Shown: piece after piece, positions 1 to 5,146 of the stretch
Layout of the letters: each line of letters begins with the position of its first letter
Numbering within the stretch: position 1 is the first letter of the stretch
From: Schleiferiaceae bacterium
GTDB lineage: Bacteria; Bacteroidota; Bacteroidia; Flavobacteriales; Schleiferiaceae
Direction: 5' to 3'
DNA: 5,388 nucleotides
Assembly: GCA_023260615.1 (NCBI GenBank)
Contig: JALQUY010000101.1
Location: 1-5,388 of the forward strand
Made by a program: the position numbers and the translations under genes
Notes under the pieces: generated by a model
Told to the model about the DNA's origin: nothing
The model's input: only the letters and a program-made list of their open reading frames with translations
Databases searched by the model: none

Positions 1-2
1 GT

Positions 3-329
3 ACCTACACCGTTTTATGCATGGCCTACAATGCATGCACCGCGGATAGTGCTCAAAGTCAAGTGGTAATTTCGGGCATTGGCGTTCCAGAAACGGACGC
101 GAATGCCATTCAGCTCCTTCGAGTGGGGGATAGGATTGAACTCACATCTCCAAATGCCACGCTACTGAATGTTCAAATGTGGACGGCGGATGGCCGAATG
201 CTTTGGTCTAATAAGCCGTCGTCATCGAATGTTTCTTGGAGCAGTCAAGGCATCCCCGCCGGCATCTATGTGATCCGGGCAGAGACGTCTAAGGGGCAAC
301 TTTTTGTGGAGCGGCTTCAAGTGCAGTAG
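3..329 (+). CDS. C-terminal end of a secreted PKD-like / T9SS sorting-domain protein (5' partial)
   Basis: This is the last 108 codons of a larger gene. The frame is open to the left edge, so the ATG at 21 is an internal Met and not the start. The visible protein opens with TYTVLCMAYNACTADS and then QSQVVIS, which resembles the final strands of a PKD/Ig-like domain in cell-surface adhesins and enzymes. A type A T9SS C-terminal domain follows: the DADGR-like turn (MWTADGRMLWSN), then the IPAGIYVIRAET core and the terminal VERLQVQ. In this family the domain directs export across the outer membrane by the T9SS, after Sec transport, and is usually cleaved. The usual YPNP box at the start of the domain is not evident; GVPETDANAIQLL occupies that place. 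What the full protein does cannot be told from this fragment. Its stop (TAG, 327-329) faces the helicase gene convergently across a short repeat-filled gap. Confidence 0.85.
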   Translation, partial: TYTVLCMAYNACTADSAQSQVVISGIGVPETDANAIQLLRVGDRIELTSPNATLLNVQMWTADGRMLWSNKPSSSNVSWSSQGIPAGIYVIRAETSKGQLFVERLQVQ

Positions 330-360
330 AGGGGGCAAAGACTTTATGTAGGCAAGCTGC

Positions 361-434
361 GCCCTCTAGCCACAGCGCGTAGCGCGTGCTCTCTAGCCCT
401 CTAGCCACAGCGCGTAGCGCGTGCTCTCTAGCCC
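361..434. repeat. Perfect 35-bp tandem direct repeat with internal hairpins, between convergent genes
   Basis: Positions 361-395 and 396-430 are identical over 35 bp, and the first four bases of a third copy (GCCC) follow at 431-434. Each unit contains an imperfect hairpin (371-388 and 406-423): CAC and GCG pair with CGC and GTG around a CGTAG loop, with one bulged base. Each unit is also flanked by CTAG motifs. The second unit includes the stop codon of the minus-strand helicase (428-430). The pair nearly fills the gap between two convergent stop codons. It could act as a bidirectional transcription end or be a copy of a dispersed palindromic element, but no T-tract follows the hairpins, so a classical intrinsic terminator is not supported. 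Confidence 0.9.
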
Positions 435-2185
435 CCAAAAAGACGTCCCAGCCAGCCCCCTTTTTTCTTGTCGGAACCTGATTTTTGGCCGGCCGCGGTG
501 CGGTCACCCAATGATGGACGGTTTGGTCCGCTCGATCGCTTTTGGCCCTTTTTTGGGCCGCTTGACGTCGATGAAGCGCCAGCGCCGGAGCGGTTGCGTC
601 CGCCACGACCGCGCGATGACGATGAGCGACTGCCTTCGGTGCGCGTGCTCTCATTGCGCGCGCCATCTTCACGGTTTCCGGAGCTGCGCGTGCCTTCAGT
701 TCGGGCACCTTCGGGACGTTGACTATCCCCTGACGGGCGACGGTTGCGGCCCCCTCGGCGGCGGTTGCCTCCTTCTGCGCGAGGTTCACGTGCGCCATCT
801 TGGCCTTCACGTGCTTCGCGTGGGGAGCGATTTTCACTACGACCCTCACTGCGCCCTTCGGAGCGTCCACCTTCCGAGCCTTCGCTAGAAGCAGGCTTCC
901 GACGGTTGCGGCCGCCACGGCTGCGGCGTTTTTTGGGAGCGCCTTCCTCGGAGGAGGATGCGGAGTTGCGTGGGCTTCGGCCCTTTGCGGGCGCTTCAGA
1001 ATCGCTTGAATCGGAAGAGGTTGAAGCGCCTTCTACCGCCGTTCCAGGAGGGTAGGCGTGGTTTTCCTCTACGGGAAGGTCCATCTTAATCAAGCGCTGA
1101 ATGTCCTTGAGGTAAGGGCGCTCTTCCTTGTCGACAAAGGACCACGCGACGCCACTCAGACCTGCACGGCCCGTTCGTCCAATGCGGTGAACGTAGGTTT
1201 CGGGGATGTTTGGAATTTCAAAATTGATGACGTGCGTGAGTTCGTCAATGTCGATGCCCCGCGCAGCAATGTCCGTGGCGACGAGGACACGCGTCTCGCG
1301 CGACTTAAAATTGCTCAAAGCGTTTTGACGCGCATTTTGACTCTTGTTGCCGTGAATGGCTTGGGCGGATATACCGGCCTTGACCAAATCCTTTACCACG
1401 CGATCTGCGCCGTGTTTGGTGCGCGTAAAGACGAGAACGGACGGAATTTCCTCCGCACTGTCCTGCAGCAAATCGCGCAGCAAAAAGCGTTTGGTCTTCT
1501 GGTCTACAAAGAAAATTTTCTGTTGAACCGTCTCTGCCGTGGTAGAAACGGGTGCAACGGCAACGCGAACGGGATTGTGCAGCAGCTGGTCGCTCAGGGC
1601 TACGACTTCTTTGGGCATAGTGGCCGAAAAGAAGAGCGTCTGACGCTTCTTAGGCAGCTTGGCGATGACCTTCTTGACGTCGTGGATGAAGCCCATGTCG
1701 AGCATTCGGTCCGCTTCGTCCAACACGAAGTGCGTTAAATGTTTAAGGTCTACAAAGCCTTGGTCCATGAGGTCCAATAGACGGCCCGGCGTAGCGGTTA
1801 AAAGGTCCACACCTCGGCGCAAGGCATCCGTTTGAGGCTTCTGGCCGACGCCTCCGAAGATGACGGCATGGTTGAGCTTCAAATGGGCGCCATAGAGGCC
1901 GATGCTTTCGTCAATTTGAAGGGCCAATTCGCGGGTGGGCGTCAAAATGAGCACCCGAATGGGGCGCTTACCTGGATGCGTCGCAACCGGCATGAGCTGC
2001 TGGAGGATGGGCAGGGTAAAGGCGGCAGTTTTGCCGGTTCCTGTTTGGGCCGTTCCCAGAATGTCGCGTCCTTCGAGCGCGGGAGGAATAGCTTGAGCTT
2101 GGATAGGAGTGGGGCTCTGATAGCCCTGATCGGCCAATGCGTCCAACAATGGAGACGCAAGACCTAAGTCATTAAATGTTTTCAA
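428..2185 (-). CDS. DEAD-box ATP-dependent RNA helicase, RhlE-like, with long basic low-complexity tail
   Basis: This 585-residue superfamily 2 RNA helicase would unwind or remodel RNA duplexes in the cytoplasm using ATP, typically in ribosome assembly, RNA decay or cold adaptation. All core motifs are present: Q motif (F4 to PTPIQ 25-29), motif I AQTGTGKT 46-53, PTRELA 83-88, GG 111-112, TPGR 132-135, DEAD 156-159, SAT 187-189, motif IV VFTRTK 252-257, motif V ATDIAARGIDI 303-313 and motif VI HRIGRTGR 333-340. From about 376 to the end is a disordered tail rich in Arg, Ser, Gly and Glu. It carries RGGRNR three times (423, 477, 527), an SEGR-type four-residue repeat (442-453) and a terminal GGWLGRLFGG. 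The start is TTG: an in-frame stop lies 27 bp upstream, the next Met is residue 65, and the Q-motif Phe must lie close to the N terminus. It sits 16 bp after the GyrI-like gene and is probably co-transcribed with it. RhlE is the closest subfamily; the exact orthologue is uncertain. Confidence 0.95.
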   Translation of the reverse strand: MKTFNDLGLASPLLDALADQGYQSPTPIQAQAIPPALEGRDILGTAQTGTGKTAAFTLPILQQLMPVATHPGKRPIRVLILTPTRELALQIDESIGLYGAHLKLNHAVIFGGVGQKPQTDALRRGVDLLTATPGRLLDLMDQGFVDLKHLTHFVLDEADRMLDMGFIHDVKKVIAKLPKKRQTLFFSATMPKEVVALSDQLLHNPVRVAVAPVSTTAETVQQKIFFVDQKTKRFLLRDLLQDSAEEIPSVLVFTRTKHGADRVVKDLVKAGISAQAIHGNKSQNARQNALSNFKSRETRVLVATDIAARGIDIDELTHVINFEIPNIPETYVHRIGRTGRAGLSGVAWSFVDKEERPYLKDIQRLIKMDLPVEENHAYPPGTAVEGASTSSDSSDSEAPAKGRSPRNSASSSEEGAPKKRRSRGGRNRRKPASSEGSEGGRSEGRSEGRSENRSPREAREGQDGAREPRAEGGNRRRGGRNRRPSGDSQRPEGARTEGTRSSGNREDGARNESTRTEGSRSSSSRGRGGRNRSGAGASSTSSGPKKGQKRSSGPNRPSLGDRTAAGQKSGSDKKKGGWLGRLFGG

Positions 2186-2201
2186 GGAGGTAAAGGTAGT
2201 C

Positions 2202-2804
2202 CTATTCCCCTAGGTCGCCCGAATCGTCCACCAACTCCCAAAAGGAGTCACTGGCTTCTTGGGCTACGGGGTAGGTTTGGAAGACGTAGCGTATCGTATT
2301 CTCAGAATAAATTTCGTAGACTTGACCGGTTTCGAAGCCACGCTTTTCAGCTTCTTTGGTCAAAAATGGATAGACGCGAATGGCCCCTACAATCATGGAT
2401 AAATCGTTCTTCAACGGGAAGTCCACATACAAGGCTTCGCCTTCGAAAATAGCATGGATTTCCAGGTGTCCCGGATCGATATTGCCCACATAGGAGAAGT
2501 CGCCCGAAGCGAGTACAGCACCAATAAAGCTCTGTAAACTATCCGCTTCGACCGTGTTGGGATCATCGAAGTAACAGCCAACCAATGTATCCGTTGGGAA
2601 ACCCAAAGAATCCGCAGCTGCCTTCGCGCGTAGAAACGTCTCACCCACTTCTTCGTAGGGCCCGGTATGGTAAAAGCCGCCGAGGAGGTAGCCACCCTCT
2701 GGACCTTCTTTCACTTCCAGGCTCATGAAAAAGCCGATGTAGTATAAAAAGCCAATCGTCGATGACGTTAATAGGACAACTGTCCAAAGTAAGGCGCGTT
2801 TCAT
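2202..2804 (-). CDS. Membrane-anchored GyrI-like (effector-binding fold) protein
   Basis: This 200-residue protein has one N-terminal hydrophobic segment (about 5-26, after MKR), which acts as an uncleaved anchor or signal anchor. A soluble domain follows that resembles the GyrI/AraC effector-binding fold: GGYLLGGFYHTGPYEEVGETF at 37-57, then a helix, a CYFDDPNTVEADSLQSFIGAVL segment at 77-98 and a second half-repeat ending YEIYSENTIRYVFQ (163-176). The GPY and DDP positions are typical of this family, whose members bind small ligands; TEX264 is a eukaryotic relative that is also N-terminally anchored. The ligand is unknown. The frame is open further upstream to 3029, but that extension would run into the divergent gene at 2928 and is basic and low in hydrophobicity, while the start at 2804 sits directly before the anchor and 4 nt after a TATTTTTG promoter box. 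It leads a probable two-gene unit with the helicase. The fold call is from pattern memory and fairly sure; the function is not known. Confidence 0.75.
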   Translation of the reverse strand: MKRALLWTVVLLTSSTIGFLYYIGFFMSLEVKEGPEGGYLLGGFYHTGPYEEVGETFLRAKAAADSLGFPTDTLVGCYFDDPNTVEADSLQSFIGAVLASGDFSYVGNIDPGHLEIHAIFEGEALYVDFPLKNDLSMIVGAIRVYPFLTKEAEKRGFETGQVYEIYSENTIRYVFQTYPVAQEASDSFWELVDDSGDLGE

Positions 2805-2808
2805 GCTG

Positions 2809-2816
2809 CAAAAATA
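2809..2816 (-). promoter_or_regulatory. Candidate Bacteroidota -7 promoter box for the GyrI-like / helicase unit
   Basis: On the minus strand the sequence reads TATTTTTG, a full match to the TAnnTTTG -7 consensus, and it ends 4 nt before the ATG at 2804. Transcription would then begin at or next to the A of the ATG, giving a leaderless message. No good TTTG -33 element is seen 19-21 bp upstream, so the call rests on the -7 box alone. Confidence 0.45.
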
Positions 2817-2873
2817 CGCGGCCTTGCAACCTTTTAAGCATCGTTGCATCAAAGAGTTGAATCGCTCACACAC

Positions 2874-2910
2874 TTTGGTTGAAATTTCACCGTTGCTGCT
2901 ACTACATTCG
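2874..2910 (+). promoter_or_regulatory. Candidate promoter for the DUF4199 operon
   Basis: TTTGGTTG (2874-2881) could serve as the -33 element and TACATTCG (2903-2910) as the -7 box, with 21 bp between them. The -7 box has one mismatch to TAnnTTTG. The start codon at 2928 follows 17 nt later. The 123-bp divergent gap (2805-2927) holds this promoter and the opposing one and nothing else recognisable. A weaker alternative, AACCTTTC at 2915-2922, lies 5 nt before the ATG. Confidence 0.35.
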
Positions 2911-2927
2911 CTTAAACCTTTCCACCT

Positions 2928-3398
2928 ATGCTGACGACCTTTCGCTTTTCCATGATGTTTGCCCTCGTGAGCCTTTCGTGGCTCATTATGGAGTTCCTCC
3001 TGGGCCTTCACACGGTGCACATTGATCAATTTTTGCTCTACGACAACCTCTTCTTTATTCCGGCCGTCGCCATTATGGTTTGGGCTTTGCGTTACCGCCG
3101 GGCCGAATTAGGCAGCGACTGGACCTACTGGGAAGGCCTCAAACTTGGAGGCATCATGGGGCTCATGGTGGGCGCCCTATCCATTCCCTCCTTGTACTTT
3201 TTCTTCACCTACGTCAACCCCAGTTTCTTTGATGATTTCATTGCTTTTTCCGTGGGTTCGGGGGAGGCTACTCCCGAGGAGGCTGCTGCCTATTTTAATT
3301 TTAAGAGTTATGCGATGCAGTCGGCTCTTTTTGCGCCGGTGGCTGGTCTAGTGACGAATGCCATCGCTGGCCTCTTTTACCGAAAGCCCATCGCGTAA
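2928..3398 (+). CDS. DUF4199 family integral membrane protein
   Basis: This is a 156-residue, highly hydrophobic inner-membrane protein with four predicted membrane segments: about 7-25, 38-56, 72-94 and 128-150. After the second segment comes a short cytoplasmic loop with RYRRAELGSDWTYWEGLKLG, matching the DUF4199 pattern in which a basic YR turn is followed by a WEGLKLG/FGQAFKxG element leading into segment three. An acidic loop of about 33 residues with FFDDF and GSGEATPEEAAAYF separates segments three and four. The length is normal for the family, which is widespread in Bacteroidota and has no established function. The ATG has no Shine-Dalgarno sequence, and an upstream extension is not needed because segment one begins within ten residues of the Met. 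It is first in a tight operon: the next gene begins 10 bp after its stop. Confidence 0.8.
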   Translation: MLTTFRFSMMFALVSLSWLIMEFLLGLHTVHIDQFLLYDNLFFIPAVAIMVWALRYRRAELGSDWTYWEGLKLGGIMGLMVGALSIPSLYFFFTYVNPSFFDDFIAFSVGSGEATPEEAAAYFNFKSYAMQSALFAPVAGLVTNAIAGLFYRKPIA

Positions 3399-3403
3399 CT
3401 TTG
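3396..3403 (+). promoter_or_regulatory. Possible internal -7 box before the small Lacal_2735-like gene
   Basis: TAACTTTG fits TAnnTTTG exactly. It begins with the stop codon of the DUF4199 gene and ends 5 nt before the ATG at 3409. It could give a separate leaderless transcript for the two downstream genes. A clear TTTG -33 element at the right distance is missing (only a T run at 3375-3378), so chance occurrence is possible. Confidence 0.3.
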
Positions 3404-3408
3404 TGGCT

Positions 3409-3594
3409 ATGTTCGGATGGCTAAAACCAAAGAGTCAAGAGGAAAAGCTCGAGGCCCTTTATAAACAGAAATTGCAGGAAGCTTTTGAGCTCTCCAAAGT
3501 GAATCGCGCGAAAGCGGATCTCAAAACGGCCGAGGCGGAAGCCCTCGCCCAAGAGTTGGAAGCTCTCCGAAACGCCTCAAAATCCCGCCCATGA
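3409..3594 (+). CDS. Small Lacal_2735-like (DUF6435-type) helical protein
   Basis: This is a 61-residue protein that begins MFGWLKPKSQEEKLEALYKQ and continues as a charged, Ala/Glu/Lys-rich helix to the end (LSKVNRAKADLKTAEAEALAQELEAL, about 28-56). The MFG[FLW][FLW]K opening, the KLxxLYKxxLxEAFxLSxxNR core and the K/AEAxxxxxEL tail are what I recall of the Lacal_2735 family, a small cytosolic family of unknown function common in Bacteroidota and some Proteobacteria. No membrane segment or cysteine is present; a two-helix or coiled-coil hairpin is likely. The frame is open further left to an ATG at 3358, but that start would overlap the DUF4199 gene, and the added residues do not resemble the family. 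The stop overlaps the next start by four bases (ATGA), suggesting translational coupling with the LOG gene. Confidence 0.75.
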   Translation: MFGWLKPKSQEEKLEALYKQKLQEAFELSKVNRAKADLKTAEAEALAQELEALRNASKSRP

Positions 3595-4187
3595 AATCTT
3601 TAAAAGGGGCTCGTGTCACGGTGTATTGCGCCGGTTCGGCGAAGACGAATCCGATTTACATGGAAGGCGCTGAACGCCTCGCAGATGCCTTTATCGCCCA
3701 CGGGGCGGAACTCGTGTTTGGCGGCGGCAAGACGGGCCTGATGGGGCACATTGCCACCTCCATCATCGAAGGTGGGGGCGTTGCGCACGGCGTCATGCCC
3801 AACTTCTTGAAAGACATTGAGATGAATCACCCCCTGGTGGAGGATTTCATTTTTGTGGACACGATGTCCGAACGCAAGCAACTCCTTCTCGCCAACACCG
3901 AAGGCCTCATTGCCCTCCCGGGCGGCTGCGGCACCTTGGAAGAATTGTTGGAGGCCATCACGTTGAAGCGTTTGGGCCAGTACCTCAAGCCCATCGTCAT
4001 CGTGAACCAAAATGGCTTCTACGACCCTCAGCTTCAGATGCTTGAGCGAATGGTCGAGGAAGATTTCATGCGTCCGGAGCACCTCCAACTTTGGACGGTT
4101 GTCAGCGATCCGGCCGATGCCCTCGAGGCTATTCTAGACACGCCCGACTGGGACGCGAACGCGCTCCAAATGGCGGTCAACAAATAG
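3591..4187 (+). CDS. LOG family protein (TIGR00730), probable nucleoside 5'-monophosphate phosphoribohydrolase
   Basis: This 198-residue cytoplasmic Rossmann-like enzyme belongs to the LOG (lonely guy) family, whose studied members release the base from cytokinin riboside 5'-monophosphate or from AMP and related nucleotides. Motifs appear in order: VTVYCAGS (9-16), where the phosphate-binding strand begins; VFGGGKTGLMG (42-52); the TMSERKQ segment (91-97), whose Arg95 fits the conserved catalytic Arg; and PGGCGTLEE (110-118), the signature motif, with Glu118 in the catalytic position. The helix LLEAITLKRLGQYLKPIVIVN follows, as expected. Length is typical. The first residues MKSLKGARVTVYC place the start correctly, and it overlaps the preceding stop by ATGA. 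It ends the three-gene operon and a gap of about 100 bp follows. Family membership is firm. The physiological substrate is not shown by the sequence, and cytokinin making should not be assumed in a bacterium of this kind. Confidence 0.93.
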   Translation: MKSLKGARVTVYCAGSAKTNPIYMEGAERLADAFIAHGAELVFGGGKTGLMGHIATSIIEGGGVAHGVMPNFLKDIEMNHPLVEDFIFVDTMSERKQLLLANTEGLIALPGGCGTLEELLEAITLKRLGQYLKPIVIVNQNGFYDPQLQMLERMVEEDFMRPEHLQLWTVVSDPADALEAILDTPDWDANALQMAVNK

Positions 4188-4213
4188 ACTTAACCATTTC
4201 TTTTTGTGCGCCC

Positions 4214-4245
4214 TTTGGGAGGTAGGTCCAATTCCCCTACTTTTG
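4214..4245 (+). promoter_or_regulatory. Strong Bacteroidota-type promoter for the exbB operon
   Basis: TTTG at 4214-4217 and TACTTTTG at 4238-4245 are separated by 20 bp, matching the -33 TTTG and -7 TAnnTTTG elements of the Bacteroidota housekeeping sigma factor at the usual spacing. The predicted start near 4250 gives a leader of roughly 40 nt to the ATG at 4291; the leader is A/T- and C-rich and lacks a Shine-Dalgarno sequence. A short GTAGG/CCTAC stem (4222-4226 with 4236-4240) followed by TTTT overlaps the -7 box and might serve as a weak terminator for the LOG gene instead, but five base pairs are marginal. Confidence 0.65.
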
Positions 4246-4290
4246 TCCCTCTTACATTAATTTGTTTAATCTAACCTCGCCCAAAAACCC

Positions 4291-5133
4291 ATGAAAAAGG
4301 TTTTCGCCCTGTTGCTCGTAGCAGGTGTAATGTTTAGCTCTAGCGCCTTCGCTCAAGATGCGACCGAAGCCGCCGCTACCGAAACGGTTGCCGCTGACGA
4401 AACGGTTGCCGCTGACTCTAACGCTACTGCCGCTACGGATTCTACCGCCGCTGCTGAAGAAGTTGTGAGTGAAGAAGCTGCTACTGAAGAAGAAGCAAGC
4501 TTTACCCAAGTGTTGAAGAAGCAGTTCATCGATGGTGGACCTTTCTTCATGTCCTTCGTATTGTTGGCCCTCGTATTGGGTCTTGCGTTGGTCATCGAGC
4601 GTATCATCTATTTGGCTATGTCTACCTCTAACAACGACAAGTTGTTGGCGGATGTTGAAGCCGCTTTGAACAACGGTGGCGTTGAAGCTGCCAAGGAGGT
4701 TTGCCGCAATACCCGCGGCCCAGTTGCTTCCATCTTCTACAACGGTTTGGACAAATTGAACGAAGGCATCGACATGGTCGACAAGGCTATCGTTTCTGTA
4801 GGTTCTGTGGAAAACGGCAAGCTTGAGCGCGGCGTTTCTTGGATCTCTTTGTTCATCGCCTTGGCTCCGATGTTGGGCTTCATGGGTACGGTTATCGGTA
4901 TGATTGACGCCTTCGACGCGATTGAAGCGGCGGGCGATATCTCTCCTTCACTGGTTGCCGGTGGTATTAAAGTGGCACTTTTGACCACGGTATTCGGTTT
5001 GATCACGGCTATGATCCTCCAAGTTTTCTACAACTTGATCATCGCTATGATTGACAACATTGTCAACAAAATGGAAGACGCTTCTATTTCCTTCTTGGAT
5101 TTGGTTGCTGCTTATCAAGAAAAGAACAAGTAA
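4291..5133 (+). CDS. exbB: ExbB/TolQ/MotA-family proton channel subunit with signal peptide and acidic periplasmic linker
   Basis: This 280-residue inner-membrane protein is the channel component that, with ExbD, uses the proton motive force to energise TonB. It starts with a signal peptide (MKK, hydrophobic 4-15, AFA at 19-21, likely cut before Q22). A periplasmic linker (22-70) of Ala, Thr, Val and Glu follows, with 14 acidic residues and no Lys or Arg. Membrane segments are at about 86-107, 185-206 and 226-250. The cytoplasmic loop contains GGVEAAKEVCRNTRGPVASIFYNGL (129-153). The family core is very clear: SWISLFIALAPMLGFMGTVIGMIDAF (183-208) and SLVAGGIKVALLTTVFGL (220-237), which carries the pore-lining Thr pair 232-233. 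The signal-peptide-plus-linker form is usual for Bacteroidota ExbB. Codons lean to T-ending forms (GGT, GCT, GTT) more than in the neighbouring LOG gene, which suggests high expression. It is led by a strong promoter, and a membrane-protein gene follows 13 bp later. Confidence 0.93.
   Translation: MKKVFALLLVAGVMFSSSAFAQDATEAAATETVAADETVAADSNATAATDSTAAAEEVVSEEAATEEEASFTQVLKKQFIDGGPFFMSFVLLALVLGLALVIERIIYLAMSTSNNDKLLADVEAALNNGGVEAAKEVCRNTRGPVASIFYNGLDKLNEGIDMVDKAIVSVGSVENGKLERGVSWISLFIALAPMLGFMGTVIGMIDAFDAIEAAGDISPSLVAGGIKVALLTTVFGLITAMILQVFYNLIIAMIDNIVNKMEDASISFLDLVAAYQEKNK
4381..4416 (+). repeat. 18-bp perfect tandem duplication in the exbB linker
   Basis: GAAACGGTTGCCGCTGAC occurs twice in a row (4381-4398 and 4399-4416) and encodes ETVAAD twice (residues 31-36 and 37-42) in the acidic linker. 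The two copies are identical, including third positions, so the duplication is probably recent. Being a multiple of three, it leaves the frame intact. Confidence 0.95.
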
Positions 5134-5146
5134 TCCTTAGCTAGAT

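Noticed and set aside
361..434. Possible CRISPR array
   Set aside because: The two copies abut without spacers, there are only two, and no cas gene is nearby.
289..918. Minus-strand 209-codon frame and several plus-strand frames (421-888, 468-722, 744-1055, 800-1009) over the helicase tail
   Set aside because: The GC-rich low-complexity tail lacks stops in other frames. The products are Ala/Arg-rich without a fold, and the helicase frame is intact through to its usual C-terminal peptide.
1058..1738. Long plus-strand open frame of 226 codons antisense to the helicase core
   Set aside because: It lies fully opposite conserved helicase motifs, has no recognisable domain, and its composition is what the complement of a conserved gene gives.
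2184..2191. Perfect-looking Shine-Dalgarno sequence AAGGAGGT on the plus strand
   Set aside because: No plus-strand start codon with a coding frame follows at a suitable distance; it is the complement of the CCTCC next to the helicase start.
2805..3029. Upstream extension of the GyrI-like gene to an ATG at 3029
   Set aside because: It would overlap the divergent DUF4199 gene by about 100 bp, it covers both promoters, and the added residues are basic and not family-like. The start at 2804 lies directly before the membrane anchor.
3358..3408. Longer start for the small Lacal_2735-like protein
   Set aside because: It overlaps the end of the DUF4199 gene, and the family begins at MFG, which is the ATG at 3409.
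3600..4088. Minus-strand 162-codon frame opposite the LOG gene
   Set aside because: It is a complement shadow of a conserved enzyme, with no domain or start context of its own.
4222..4245. Intrinsic terminator after the LOG gene
   Set aside because: The stem is only five base pairs with four T residues, and the same bases form a well-spaced promoter; kept only as an alternative.
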